DNA of 64,000 nt from Sphingomonadales bacterium UBA2683 (GCA_002354635.1 DELZ01000005.1:82886-146885); one strand, 5' to 3'; positions 8,801 through 18,363 are shown, counted from the stretch's first letter. Numbers and translations: made by a program. The notes: generated by a model from the sequence alone, not told the origin.

Positions 8801-9952
8801 ATGGACAAAGACAGTTTCGAAATCCTGATAGATACGGTCCAGCGCTTTGTACGCGAACGTCTGGTACCGTCCGAGCAGCAAGTGGCAGAGGAGAATAGGA
8901 TCCCCGACGGACTGGCCAACGAAATTCGGGAACTTGGCCTCTTTGGTCTGGCCATTGCCGAAGAATATGGTGGCCTCGGGCTCAGTATGGAGGAGGAAGT
9001 CCGTGTCGCACTCGAACTGGGACAGACTTCCCCTGCCTTCCGTTCATTGGTCGGAACCAATATCGGCATCGGATCCCAATCCATCATTATGGCCGGGACA
9101 GCAGAGCAAAAGCGCAAATATCTGCCTCGACTGGCATCCGGTGAAACGATCGGATCCTTTGCATTGACCGAACCGGACGCGGGATCCGATGCCTTGTCCA
9201 TCAGCACGACGGCCATGCGCGATGGCGACGACTATATTATCAACGGCACCAAACGCTACATCACCAACGCCCCCGTAGCCGGATTATTTACCGTTATGGC
9301 CCGCACCGGCGAAGGTCGGCGCGCCGATGCCATTTCCTGTTTCTTGGTCGACAGGGAGCAGGCCGGACTGAGCCTCGGCAAGCCCGACAAGAAAATGGGA
9401 CAGTCGGGCGCTTTGACCTGCGACGTCATTCTGGACGATTGCCGGGTACCGGCTTCCGCTCTGCTTGGTGGCGAGGAAGGCAATGGATTCCGTACGGCGA
9501 TGAAAGTGCTCGACAAAGGCAGGCTGCATATCGCCGCCATTTGTGTGGGTATGGCAGAACGCCTTATCCGGGAGTCCGTCAATTTTGCTGTAAACCGGGA
9601 ACAATTTGGCCAGAAAATCTCCGAATTTCAGCTCGTCCAGGCCATGATCGCCGACAGCAAGGCCGATACTCTGGCGGCAAAGGCCCTGGTAATGGAAACC
9701 GCACGCCTGCGTGATGCCGGGAAACGGATCACATTGGAGGCGGCGTCAGCCAAGATGTTTGCATCCGAAATGCTGGGACGTGTCGCGGACCGCGCCGTGC
9801 AAATTCACGGCGGCGCGGGATATATGTGCGAATATCCTGTCGAACGCTTTTACCGCGATGCGCGCCTGTTCCGGATCTATGAAGGGACGACTCAGATTCA
9901 GCAATTAATCATTGCTCGCGAAACCATCGCCGAATTCGTCGCTCAATCCTGA
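8801..9952 (+). CDS. Acyl-CoA dehydrogenase
   Basis: FAD-dependent enzyme performing the first step of beta-oxidation. At 383 aa it is full length. It has the three-part fold: helical N-terminus (EIREIGLFGLA-like region, ELGLFGLAIAEEYGGLGLS), the middle beta domain with SFALTEPDAGSDA (the family signature, about residues 125-137), and the C-terminal helical domain with RVADRAVQIHGGAGYM, whose QIHGG segment precedes the active-site region and the final FYRDARLFRIYEGTTQIQQ. An AGGGAAG ribosome site precedes ATG 8801. Substrate chain length is not predictable; its placement before a FadJ-type gene points to fatty-acid breakdown. Confidence 0.94.
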   Translation: MDKDSFEILIDTVQRFVRERLVPSEQQVAEENRIPDGLANEIRELGLFGLAIAEEYGGLGLSMEEEVRVALELGQTSPAFRSLVGTNIGIGSQSIIMAGTAEQKRKYLPRLASGETIGSFALTEPDAGSDALSISTTAMRDGDDYIINGTKRYITNAPVAGLFTVMARTGEGRRADAISCFLVDREQAGLSLGKPDKKMGQSGALTCDVILDDCRVPASALLGGEEGNGFRTAMKVLDKGRLHIAAICVGMAERLIRESVNFAVNREQFGQKISEFQLVQAMIADSKADTLAAKALVMETARLRDAGKRITLEAASAKMFASEMLGRVADRAVQIHGGAGYMCEYPVERFYRDARLFRIYEGTTQIQQLIIARETIAEFVAQS

Positions 9953-10365
9953 GCAGGGATATCCTGTGCAGGAGGCTTTCCAGACCGGACAGATGGAAGT
10001 CCCGGACGGGATAACCGGCCACATCGAGAATTATCCGGCCATTGTCGGCGGCCGCAATCGGCAGGTCAGCACCAAACCGCGCTGTCCGGCCAGCCTTGGT
10101 GTGCGCGACCGACAAAGCCGGCCGCCATGACATGGACCACAATCGGGCCGGGAGCGGACAGTCGGCATTGCGAGCGCGACCTGTGTTTCGGCCTGATAGC
10201 GCACGCCGGCCTCGCTGAATCAATCGATCGCCATCGGATATTGGCGAATGGGGTTAAACAATGCTGGCAATGGCGATGTTGGAACACCGGCCCCGGTATC
10301 GTCTGCAATTGACAGGACACATCTCATCTGTTCTGCATCTGGAAAGAATTCTGCAGGAGAGAAAT
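9953..10365. other. Unassigned gap between acyl-CoA dehydrogenase and FadJ-type gene
   Basis: Just over 400 bases inside an otherwise compact cluster. Open frames exist on both strands (up to about 104 codons on the minus strand), but none has a family motif, a convincing ribosome site or a composition distinct from noise. It may be a decayed gene or only a long leader region. The last 12 bases contain the ribosome site (CAGGAGAG) of the next gene. Confidence 0.4.
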
Positions 10366-12402
10366 ATGTCCGTCGTTACCACTGAAAAGCAACAAAATGT
10401 CCTGACCATCATCTCGAACAATCCGCCGGTGAATGCGCTTGGTGCCGCCGTTCGCCAAGGACTGGTCGACGGGATCGAGCAGGCCCTATCGGATGACGAA
10501 GTCGAAGCGGTGGTCATCCGGTGCGATGGGCGGACATTTTTCGCCGGGGCGGATATCACCGAATTCGGCAAGCCGATGAAGGGACCCAATCTTGGGGAGG
10601 CCCTTGACCGGCTAGAGGCGAGCAGCAAACCGGTAGTCGCGGCAATCCACGGAACGGCTCTGGGCGGCGGTTGCGAGGTGGCGCTGGCCTGTCATTACAG
10701 GGTTGCCGTGCCATCCGCCAAAATGGGCTTGCCCGAAGTCAAGCTGGGCCTGATCCCGGGTGCCGCCGGAACCCAGCGCCTGCCGCGCGTGGTCGGCGCG
10801 GAAGCCGCGCTGCCGATGGTGGTGATCGGCAACCCGATTTCTGCTGCCAAAGCGAATGCCATCGGTCTGGTTGACAAGATCGTCGGCGAGGACAGCCTCG
10901 CCGAGGATGCCATTGCCTTTGCACGCGAGCAGATCGGCAAGGCAGTGCCGCGCTCGTCCGAGGGCACGGCCAATGAAGACGGCATCAAGAACCCGGCGAT
11001 ATTTGATGAATTCCGGCAGAAAAATGGTCGCAAGCTTCGCGGGTTCGATGCGCCGGAAGCCGGCATCCAGGCGGTAAAGGCAGCGGGCGAACTCGCTTAT
11101 GCCGAGGGCGTCAAAAAAGAACGCGAACTGTTCATGAAGCTGATGACCGGAACGCAATCGGCGGCCATGCGCCACTATTTCTTTGCCGAGCGGGCTGCCA
11201 ACAAGATTGACGGCATTGATCCCAAAATTGATCTGATTCCCATCCGGAAGGTCGGCATCCTAGGAGCCGGAACGATGGGCGGCGGCATCGGCATGAATTT
11301 CCTGTCGGCCGGCATCCCCGTGACGATTGTCGAGCTGAAGAAGGAAGCGCTGGACCGGGGCGTCGGCGTGATCCGCAAAAATTACGAGAATACAGCCAAG
11401 CGCGGCCGGATGACCGAGCAGCAGGTCGAGGATGCAATGGGCATTTTGACTCCCTCGCTCTCCTATGACGATCTCGCCGATTGCGATCTGGTGATCGAGG
11501 CGGTGTTCGAGAATATGGATGTCAAAAAGGAAGTCTTCACCAAGCTGGATTCGATTGTCAAACAGGGCGCGATCCTTGCCAGCAATACCAGTTACCTCAA
11601 TATCGACGAGGTCGCGGCGGTGACGAAGCGGCCCGAATATGTCCTCGGCCTGCACTTTTTCTCTCCGGCAAATGTGATGAAATTGCTGGAAATCGTGCGC
11701 GGGGAGAAGACCGCCGACGACGTGCTGATGACGGCGATGAAGCTGTCCAAGAAAATCGGCAAGGTCGCGGCGGTTTCGGGTGTCTGTCCCGGCTTTATCG
11801 GCAACCGGATGCTCAGCCCGCGCCAGCAACAGGCCAACCAGATGATCATGGAGGGTGCCAATTATTGGGAAGTGGATGATGTCCTGGTCGATTTCGGCTT
11901 CCCGATGGGGCCGTTCCAGATGTCCGATCTCGCCGGTGTCGATATCGGCTGGCATCGCGATCCGGAGCGGATCGAAACGCTGCGCGATGCCCTGTGCGCC
12001 GTCGGGCGCTGGGGCCAGAAGGTCGGCAAAGGATTTTACGATTACGACGAGGCGCGCAACCGCACGCCGTCCGACGAGGTCAAGCAGATCATCGCCGAGT
12101 TTGCCGCCAGGGAAGGCAAGGAACAGCGCGCAATCTCGAAGGATGAAATCCGCGAGCGGCTGCTCTATCCGATGGTCAACGAAGGCGCGAAAATCCTGGA
12201 TGAAGGTATGGCCCAGCGGGCGAGCGACATCGATGTTGTCTGGATCAACGGCTACGGCTGGCCCCTATACACAGGCGGGCCGATGTTCTGGGCCGATACG
12301 GTCGGACTGGACAAAGTCGTTGCCGGACTGGAGAAGCACAACCTCCCGGTAGCAGCGATGCTGCGGGACAAGGCAAGCAAGGGCGAACGATTCAACGGAT
12401 AG
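10366..12402 (+). CDS. Bifunctional enoyl-CoA hydratase / 3-hydroxyacyl-CoA dehydrogenase (FadJ/FadB type)
   Basis: Multifunctional beta-oxidation protein of 678 aa. The N-terminal crotonase domain (1-190) has the oxyanion-hole segments FFAGADITEF and IHGTALGGGCEVALACHYR, with GLPEVKLGLIPGAAGTQRLPR after them. The NAD-binding domain begins near 295 with VGILGAGTMGGGIG, and the C-terminal 3-HADH domain includes SGVCPGFIGNRM (about 470). The open frame starts 35 codons upstream, but ATG 10366 follows a strong AGGAGAG site and gives the natural crotonase N-terminus. It acts after the acyl-CoA dehydrogenase and before the thiolase encoded at 15155-16327. Confidence 0.93.
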   Translation: MSVVTTEKQQNVLTIISNNPPVNALGAAVRQGLVDGIEQALSDDEVEAVVIRCDGRTFFAGADITEFGKPMKGPNLGEALDRLEASSKPVVAAIHGTALGGGCEVALACHYRVAVPSAKMGLPEVKLGLIPGAAGTQRLPRVVGAEAALPMVVIGNPISAAKANAIGLVDKIVGEDSLAEDAIAFAREQIGKAVPRSSEGTANEDGIKNPAIFDEFRQKNGRKLRGFDAPEAGIQAVKAAGELAYAEGVKKERELFMKLMTGTQSAAMRHYFFAERAANKIDGIDPKIDLIPIRKVGILGAGTMGGGIGMNFLSAGIPVTIVELKKEALDRGVGVIRKNYENTAKRGRMTEQQVEDAMGILTPSLSYDDLADCDLVIEAVFENMDVKKEVFTKLDSIVKQGAILASNTSYLNIDEVAAVTKRPEYVLGLHFFSPANVMKLLEIVRGEKTADDVLMTAMKLSKKIGKVAAVSGVCPGFIGNRMLSPRQQQANQMIMEGANYWEVDDVLVDFGFPMGPFQMSDLAGVDIGWHRDPERIETLRDALCAVGRWGQKVGKGFYDYDEARNRTPSDEVKQIIAEFAAREGKEQRAISKDEIRERLLYPMVNEGAKILDEGMAQRASDIDVVWINGYGWPLYTGGPMFWADTVGLDKVVAGLEKHNLPVAAMLRDKASKGERFNG

Positions 12403-12432
12403 CCCGGCTTCGATACACTAGGAGAGAATCAT

Positions 12433-14175
12433 TTGTCAGTTGATATTGCAGATATGCTGGAAAAATGGGTGCCGACCGATGGATGGCCCCTGCGATCGCG
12501 CGATGAGGTCAAAGCATTGCTATGCGCGCCGGGACAGCCGTTCGAAATGGAGACAGTCGATATCGACGGCGTTCCGACCCGCGTCTGGAAAAATGCCCAT
12601 CCCAGTCTCGCCGCCATGGCAGAACATGCGCGCGGCCACGGTGACAGCGAGTTTCTGATATTTGAAGACGAACGCGTCACCTATGCCAACTGGTATCGCG
12701 CGGTCGCCGCCCTTGCCGTGGAACTGCAGAGAATCGGCGTATCCAAGGGGGACCGGGTTGCGCTGGCGATGCGCAATCTGCCGGAATGGCCGGTGATTTT
12801 CTTTGCCGCGACGTCGATCGGGGCGATCGCCGTGCCGCTCAACGCATGGTGGACCGACCAGGAACTGGTTTTCGGACTGGAGAATTCCGAGTCCAGCGTG
12901 CTGCTCTGCGATGCCGAAAGATGGGACCGGGTTTCTCCGCATCTTGCCGATTTGACAGATTTGGAACATGTCATCGTGGCACGCAGCCAGAGCAAGTTGG
13001 CAGCGCCGGCCCGTCCCCTTGAAGATATTATTGGCGGTCCCAACGATTATGCCAATCTGCCGGACCAGGATCTCCCGGCCACAGATATTGCGCCGGATGA
13101 TCCATCGACCATTTTCTATACCAGCGGCACGACCGGGCAACCCAAGGGTGCGCTCGGTACGCATCGCAATTTGACAACCAATGCAGTTACAGTCGGCTAT
13201 TCCGCAGCCGCTCAGGCAATGCGGCGGGGGGACACTCTTCCCGAACCGACGATCCGGGTCGGGTTGACGGTCGTGCCAATGTTCCACTGCACAGCCTGTT
13301 CCGCGACCATGATGCCGACCGTCCACGCGGGCCACAAGATGATCTTCCTGCACAAATGGGACACGGTCCGGGCGATGGAAATTATCGAACGGGAGAAGGT
13401 CAATGCGACCGGCGGCGTGCCGTTTATCGCGTGGCAGCTGATCGAACATCCGGACCGCGAGAAATATGACCTGAGCTCTCTCGATGCGATCAGCTATGGC
13501 GGCGCGCCCTCGGCGCCGGAACTGGCGCGCAAGATTTACGAAGTCTTCGGCGCCCTGCCCGGCAACGGCTGGGGCATGACCGAAACCATGGCAACAGTTA
13601 CCTCGCACAGCGCCGAGGATTATCTCAACCGCCCGACCAGTTGCGGTCCGCCCGTGGCAGCTGCTGACCTCAAGGTCATGAACGCGGATGGAAGCCGGGA
13701 AATGCCGGTTGGCGAAGTCGGAGAGCTCTGGGCGCGGGGCCCGATGGTGGTAAAAGGCTATTGGAAACGGCCGGAGGCGACCGCCGAAACCTTCGTCGAC
13801 GGCTGGGTCCGTACCGGCGATCTGGCGCGACTGGACGAGGAAGGATTCTGTTTTATTGTCGACCGGGCAAAGGACATGATCATCCGCGGCGGCGAGAATA
13901 TCTACTCGTCAGAGGTCGAGAATGTCCTCTACGATCATCCGGCGGTGATGGATGCGGCCCTGGTCGGGATCGATCACAAGACACTGGGCGAGGAACCGGC
14001 AGCCATCGTGCAACTGGCGCCAGGACAATCTGCCACCGAGGCGGAATTGCAGCAGTGGGTGCGCGAACGGCTGGCGAATTTCAAGGTGCCGGTGAAAGTC
14101 CTGTTCAGCAGCGACAGCCTGCCCCGCAACGCCAACGGCAAGATATTGAAGAAGGATCTGAAGGTACTGTTCTAG
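12433..14175 (+). CDS. Acyl-CoA synthetase (AMP-dependent ligase)
   Basis: Activates a carboxylic acid, probably a fatty acid, to its CoA ester via an acyl-adenylate. The protein is 580 aa. Motifs: P-loop TIFYTSGTTGQPKGALGTHRN near residue 226, NGWGMTET near 379, the hinge region with VRTGDLARLDEEGF, and the catalytic lysine motif NGKILKKDL near the C-terminus. The start is a TTG at 12433, supported by AGGAGAG seven bases before it and no good ATG nearby. It lies 30 bases after the FadJ-type gene and probably belongs to the same transcript. Confidence 0.92.
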   Translation: MSVDIADMLEKWVPTDGWPLRSRDEVKALLCAPGQPFEMETVDIDGVPTRVWKNAHPSLAAMAEHARGHGDSEFLIFEDERVTYANWYRAVAALAVELQRIGVSKGDRVALAMRNLPEWPVIFFAATSIGAIAVPLNAWWTDQELVFGLENSESSVLLCDAERWDRVSPHLADLTDLEHVIVARSQSKLAAPARPLEDIIGGPNDYANLPDQDLPATDIAPDDPSTIFYTSGTTGQPKGALGTHRNLTTNAVTVGYSAAAQAMRRGDTLPEPTIRVGLTVVPMFHCTACSATMMPTVHAGHKMIFLHKWDTVRAMEIIEREKVNATGGVPFIAWQLIEHPDREKYDLSSLDAISYGGAPSAPELARKIYEVFGALPGNGWGMTETMATVTSHSAEDYLNRPTSCGPPVAAADLKVMNADGSREMPVGEVGELWARGPMVVKGYWKRPEATAETFVDGWVRTGDLARLDEEGFCFIVDRAKDMIIRGGENIYSSEVENVLYDHPAVMDAALVGIDHKTLGEEPAAIVQLAPGQSATEAELQQWVRERLANFKVPVKVLFSSDSLPRNANGKILKKDLKVLF

Positions 14176-14178
14176 GGC

Positions 14179-15108
14179 TCAGCCGTCGGTCGGGATCAGG
14201 CGCATCATGCCTTCCTGTACCGCCGACGCGACCAGAACGCCGTCCTGCGTGTAGAGCGAGCCACGATTAAGGCCGCGCGCATGGCCGGTCCAGTCGCTGT
14301 CCATGACATAGCAGATCCATTGATCGGCCCGGAAATCGTCGTGGAACCACATCGCGTGGTCGAGGCTGGTCGAGAACAGTCCCGGCGTGGTCCAGTGCAA
14401 TCCGTGCGGGATCATCGACGTCGACAGCAGTCCCATGTCCGAGGCGAAGGCCAGGATTGCGCGGTGGATCAGCGGATCATCCGGCAGCGGCGCCACCGTC
14501 CGGAACCACTGATATTGACGCGCGGTCCTGCTTTTGCCCTCGGGGCGAAAACTGCGGACATCAAAGGGACGCGGCATGCTCATTCGTTCTATCAGTTCGT
14601 CCGGGACCAGCGGGTTGCGGGCAATCTGCTCCATCGCGCCCATACATTGCTCGGGCGGCAGCACATCCGGCATCGCTATCTGATGGGAGAGACCTTCGGC
14701 AGGCTTCTGAAAGGAGGCGGTCAGGTTGAAGATGACCTTGTCATCCTGCCGCACCACCACCCTGCGATTGGAGATGCTGCGTCCGTCAAAGTCGCGATGC
14801 ACCCGGAAGTGCAGCGGCTTTGTTTCATCCCCGGCGCGCAGGAAATAGGAATGCAGCGAATGGATCTTCTTTTCGTCATCGACCGTGCGGTCGGCGGCGA
14901 CAATCGCCTGGGCGATCACCTGCCCGCCGAATATGCGCTCGCGCGCGGTCGTCTCGAGCGCGGGAAATGTGAATGCGTCCGCGGCATCGGCCGTGAGATC
15001 GAGGGTGCGGAGCAGGCCTCCGATCAGCTTCTCCACCGGCACGGAGGTGCGATGGGCCAGCGCCTCCGACAGCCGGCGGGCGACCTGTTCTTCCGTTAGT
15101 CTGTCCAA
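14179..15108 (-). CDS. tesB: Acyl-CoA thioesterase II
   Basis: Hydrolyses acyl-CoA to free fatty acid and CoA; a double-hotdog protein. The N-terminal hotdog has RIFGGQVIAQAIVAA and HSLHSYFLRAGD; the C-terminal hotdog has LDHAMWFHDDFRADQWICY and GLNRGSLYTQDGVLVASAVQEGMMR, all hallmarks of TesB. The frame stays open upstream into the thiolase gene, but the TTG at 15108 (LDRLTEEQVARRL) follows AAGGA and gives 309 aa, a normal TesB length. Its stop is 3 bases from that of the convergent ligase gene. It lies downstream of the thiolase on the same strand, with a 46-base gap. Confidence 0.9.
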   Translation of the reverse strand: MDRLTEEQVARRLSEALAHRTSVPVEKLIGGLLRTLDLTADAADAFTFPALETTARERIFGGQVIAQAIVAADRTVDDEKKIHSLHSYFLRAGDETKPLHFRVHRDFDGRSISNRRVVVRQDDKVIFNLTASFQKPAEGLSHQIAMPDVLPPEQCMGAMEQIARNPLVPDELIERMSMPRPFDVRSFRPEGKSRTARQYQWFRTVAPLPDDPLIHRAILAFASDMGLLSTSMIPHGLHWTTPGLFSTSLDHAMWFHDDFRADQWICYVMDSDWTGHARGLNRGSLYTQDGVLVASAVQEGMMRLIPTDG

Positions 15109-15154
15109 GATTTTCGATTCCTTGATGGGGGGCCGGATGGCGATTGTGATGCGT

Positions 15155-16327
15155 TCAGGAATAGATCTCGAACAGTCCGGCACCGCCCTGCCCGCCGCCG
15201 ATGCACATGGTGACCACACCCCATTTGGCACCGCGCCGGCGGCCTTCCTGCAGCAGATGCCCTGCGCAGCGCGCACCGGTCATGCCGAACGGATGGCCAA
15301 TGGCAATCGAGCCGCCGTTGACATTATATTTTGCCGGATCGATGCCGAGCCGGTCGCGGCTGTAGAGACACTGGCTCGCGAACGCCTCGTTGAGCTCCCA
15401 GATGTCGATGTCGTCCACGGTCAGGCCCTGCCGTTCGAGCAGCTTGGGCACGGCAAAGACCGGGCCGATGCCCATTTCATCCGGCTCGCATCCGGCAACC
15501 GCCCAGGATACGAAACGGCCGAGCGGTTCCAGTCCGCGGCGTTCCGCTTCCTTCGCTTCCATCAGCAATACGGCCGCAGCCCCGTCCGACAATTGGCTGG
15601 CATTGCCGGCGGTGATATATTTGCCTTCGCCCATTACCGGCTTCAAACTGGCAAGGCCCTCCAGGGTCGTGCCGGGCCGATTGCACTCGTCTCGGTCGAC
15701 AGTGTAATCGACGATGCTCTCTTCCTTGGTTTCCTTGTCGACGACCTTCATCCGGGTCTGCATCGGGACGATTTCATCGGCAAACAGCCCGGCTTCCTGG
15801 GCAGCAGCCATCCGCTGCTGCGACTGCAGGGCATATTCGTCCTGATATTCGCGGCTGATATTGTAGCGCTCGGCGACAATGTCGGCAGTGTCGATCATCG
15901 GCATGAAGATCGCCGGCGCAATCTTGAGGATTTCCTCGTCGATCGACCCTTCCGGCGCCCGGGGGCCCTGCATCGAGATGCTTTCCACGCCGCCCGCAAC
16001 AACGCAATCGGCGCCATCGCCGCGAATATGGTTGGCCGCCATGGCAATGGCCTGCATGCCGGAGGAGCAGAAACGGTTGATCGTCGCGCCGGCCGTCGTC
16101 TTGGGAAGACCGGCCAGAAGCGCAGCATTGCGGCCGATATTGGGTGCCGCGTGCGCGACATTGCCCATCAGGCTGTCATCGACAAAGCCGCCTTCCACGC
16201 CCGCCTTGGCCACGGCATGCTTGATGGCATGCGCCGCCATGGTCATCGGCGGGGTGATATTGAAGCCGCCGCGACCCGCCTTGGCAAGTCCGGTACGGGC
16301 ATAAGATACGATGACAGCTTCACGCAT
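15155..16327 (-). CDS. Acetyl-CoA acyltransferase (thiolase)
   Basis: Thiolytic cleavage of 3-ketoacyl-CoA, the last step of beta-oxidation. The protein is 390 aa with the nucleophilic cysteine in NRFCSSGMQAIA (about residue 87), the loop NVNGGSIAIGHPFGMTGAR with the catalytic His, and the second cysteine in MCIGGGQGGAGLFE close to the C-terminus. ATG 16327 (MREAVIVSYARTGLAKAG) follows GAGGAGAA; the longer open frame upstream is not used. Together with the genes at 8801-14175 it completes a beta-oxidation set, though it is transcribed from the opposite strand. Confidence 0.94.
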   Translation of the reverse strand: MREAVIVSYARTGLAKAGRGGFNITPPMTMAAHAIKHAVAKAGVEGGFVDDSLMGNVAHAAPNIGRNAALLAGLPKTTAGATINRFCSSGMQAIAMAANHIRGDGADCVVAGGVESISMQGPRAPEGSIDEEILKIAPAIFMPMIDTADIVAERYNISREYQDEYALQSQQRMAAAQEAGLFADEIVPMQTRMKVVDKETKEESIVDYTVDRDECNRPGTTLEGLASLKPVMGEGKYITAGNASQLSDGAAAVLLMEAKEAERRGLEPLGRFVSWAVAGCEPDEMGIGPVFAVPKLLERQGLTVDDIDIWELNEAFASQCLYSRDRLGIDPAKYNVNGGSIAIGHPFGMTGARCAGHLLQEGRRRGAKWGVVTMCIGGGQGGAGLFEIYS

Positions 16328-16500
16328 GCTGAATTCTCCTCTTGGGTTATACGAAACCGCTTTTGTTGAATGTAGTAGGCTATTTGGATGCAGAGTTATA
16401 AGAGGCCGGATCAAAATGTCCACTTCTCCAGTCGCCGCTTTCCCAAACTGGCCCGGACAATATATTCGCAAAGCGGACGGCTTTTGCTATGGCCTGCCCG

Positions 16501-17262
16501 ATGTGCATCATTTCGCTTGCATGGCAGGCCCATCCCCACTGGCTATTGGTCGCGATCGGCAACCGGGACGAAATGCACGCCCGTCCGGCAGAGCCACTGG
16601 AGCGCTGGACGGACTATCCGAATCTGCTGGCGGGGCGGGATATCAGCGCTGGCGGGACCTGGCTGGGACTGTCCGAGCAGGGCCGCTTTGCCGCGGTGAC
16701 CAATCTTGCCGGCTATGGACCGCCAGACAGCAGCCGCGCGTCACGGGGCGACCTGCTCAAGGATTTCCTGGCGGGCGAGGGCCGCTATGCCGATATCCAG
16801 GCGCTGGCCTTCCCGGACTTCAACCCGTTTAACCTGGTCACCATCGCAAATGGTAAAGCGCAGATACATTGCAATCGTCCGGAACCGGCCAGTCGACCGC
16901 TCGGGCCGGGTATTCACGGACTGACCAACGGGCCGCTCGACCGGCCCTGGCCGAAAGCGGCACATCTTGATGCAGCGCTGGATGACTGGTTGCAGAGCGG
17001 ATCCGAGGACAGTGGTCCGTTGCTGGATGCATTGGCCAGCCGGAAGACCTATCCGCGGGCGGCAGCCGCCGCACCCGGACCGCCGACACCGCTGGAGCCG
17101 GCCAGTTCCGGAATCTTCATCGAAAATCCGGTCTACGGCACCCGCTGCAGCACGATCGTGACGATTGACCGGGCGGGGAACGGTTCGATTCTGGAACGCC
17201 GCTATGATGCGGCATCCGCCGTAACCGGGGAAGCACGTCTGTCCTTTCGCTGGCCGGGCTAG
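16501..17262 (+). CDS. NRDE (TANGO2-like) family protein
   Basis: A 253-aa protein of the NRDE family, named for the Asn-Arg-Asp-Glu motif seen here as IGNRDEMHARP near residue 22. The N-terminus MCIISLAWQAHP is characteristic, with Cys2 exposed after Met removal. Further signatures are WLGLSEQGRFAAVTNLAG and GIHGLTNGPLDRPWPK. ATG 16501 is chosen over the in-frame 16489 because family members begin at MC. Bacterial members are uncharacterised; eukaryotic TANGO2 is linked to heme and lipid/acyl-CoA handling, which may or may not explain the position next to beta-oxidation genes. Confidence 0.88.
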   Translation: MCIISLAWQAHPHWLLVAIGNRDEMHARPAEPLERWTDYPNLLAGRDISAGGTWLGLSEQGRFAAVTNLAGYGPPDSSRASRGDLLKDFLAGEGRYADIQALAFPDFNPFNLVTIANGKAQIHCNRPEPASRPLGPGIHGLTNGPLDRPWPKAAHLDAALDDWLQSGSEDSGPLLDALASRKTYPRAAAAAPGPPTPLEPASSGIFIENPVYGTRCSTIVTIDRAGNGSILERRYDAASAVTGEARLSFRWPG

Positions 17263-17291
17263 ATGATTCCGGCGACCGGCATAGAGAATCC

Positions 17292-17777
17292 GTGCGCACC
17301 GCTTTGCGGTTTTTCCGCTATGCCGGCCTTATGGCGCCATTTCCGTTGAACAATAGCCCGACCAACTTCCAGCGGCTGACCCGCGACAGCACCCGCAACT
17401 ATCTGTCCTTTTGCGTCGGTCTGGCGTTCCGGGCAAGCGGGCTGGCTGACAGAAGCGAAGCAAGCCGTCCGCCAGGGCGATGCAATGTCGACAGCGAGGA
17501 TCAGGCGGTTCTGCGTAGCCAGACAGTCTGGCTGATCGCCAACCTTGGCGTTCGGATCCGCGTTGAAGGCCATTGCGACGAGCGCGGCGCGCGCGAATAT
17601 AATCTGGCTCTCGGTGAACGCCGGGCAAATGCGGCGAAAAACTATCTTTCGACCCTGGGCGTGTCCCTGTCGAGAATTACGGTGGTCAGCTATGGCAAGG
17701 AACGTCCGGATGCGCTGGGTGCGGACGAAACGGCATGGGCGCTCAACCGGCGCGCGGTCACCGTAACAGTGCGCTAA
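17292..17777 (+). CDS. Pal/OmpA-domain protein with degenerate N-terminus
   Basis: The last 95 residues are an unmistakable Pal-type OmpA domain: IRVEGHCDERGAREYNLALGERRANAAKNYL and VVSYGKERPDALGADE, with the Asp and Arg that bind diaminopimelate. In contrast, the first 65 codons lack any signal peptide or lipobox and do not resemble the family; the usual start of the fold (a FDYD-type strand) is replaced by RPPGRCNVDSEDQ. The GTG at 17292 is only a formal start. This is probably a decayed or N-terminally rearranged second copy of pal; the functional one would be with tolAB elsewhere. Confidence 0.55.
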   Translation: MRTALRFFRYAGLMAPFPLNNSPTNFQRLTRDSTRNYLSFCVGLAFRASGLADRSEASRPPGRCNVDSEDQAVLRSQTVWLIANLGVRIRVEGHCDERGAREYNLALGERRANAAKNYLSTLGVSLSRITVVSYGKERPDALGADETAWALNRRAVTVTVR

Positions 17778-18334
17778 ATCACCGCCGCGCGCCGGCCATA
17801 GCGATCGCCGGCAATCACGTCCTGCAACAGCTCCGGTTCGATGTCTCGTTGTTGACCCGATGTATGCAGGACGCACACATCTCCCGTGGTTTCGGCAACC
17901 ACGGCCAGAATTTGCGAAAACTGGAAGACATTGGCCTCGCGCAATTTGCCCCAGAGGTCACTCTCGGTCATTTTCGCTTTTTTCAGTTGGTCATGCTGGA
18001 CTTCGCTGCCAATCATGATCAGCCGCGGTTTGTTGTCCGCCAATGTCTGCAGACCGGGAAACCGGCTGCGCAAGACCGCCATACCGATCTGCAGCCCGAA
18101 CAGACAGACGAGCGCGGCGACACCACTGGCGAGCGGCGGATCCTTGCTCGTGATCACCGAAGCCAGCACCGAACCGATCGCGACGGTGACGGCAAAGTCG
18201 AAGCCGCTCATCTTAGAAAAGCTGCGAACACCCGCCAGCCGGGTGAGCAGGATTACCGTGACATACATGACCGATGCCGACAGTGCGATCAACGCGACCT
18301 CGGACCAGCCCGAACCTATCCAGTCACTCAACAT
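17774..18334 (-). CDS. DUF421 / YetF-like membrane protein
   Basis: A 186-aa integral membrane protein. Three hydrophobic helices occupy the first ~90 residues (VALIALSASVMYVTVILL, GFDFAVTVAIGSVLASVI, GVAALVCLFGLQIGMAVL), followed by a soluble domain with LRSRFPGLQTLADNKPRLIMIGSEV and LKKAKMTESDLWGKLRE, the conserved DUF421 block. The role of the family is unclear (in Bacillus, YetF-type proteins associate with the membrane and spores). It starts 29 bases after the hemerythrin gene on the same strand, so the two probably share the EcfG-type promoter found upstream of hemerythrin. Confidence 0.85.
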   Translation of the reverse strand: MLSDWIGSGWSEVALIALSASVMYVTVILLTRLAGVRSFSKMSGFDFAVTVAIGSVLASVITSKDPPLASGVAALVCLFGLQIGMAVLRSRFPGLQTLADNKPRLIMIGSEVQHDQLKKAKMTESDLWGKLREANVFQFSQILAVVAETTGDVCVLHTSGQQRDIEPELLQDVIAGDRYGRRAAVI

Positions 18335-18363
18335 CAGTCAGGTTCCGTATATCGCGCAACAGT

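Noticed and set aside
17259..17876. Minus-strand frame over the Pal-like gene
   Set aside because: Considered because the plus-strand N-terminus is odd, but the reverse frame has no motif while the plus frame holds an intact OmpA domain.
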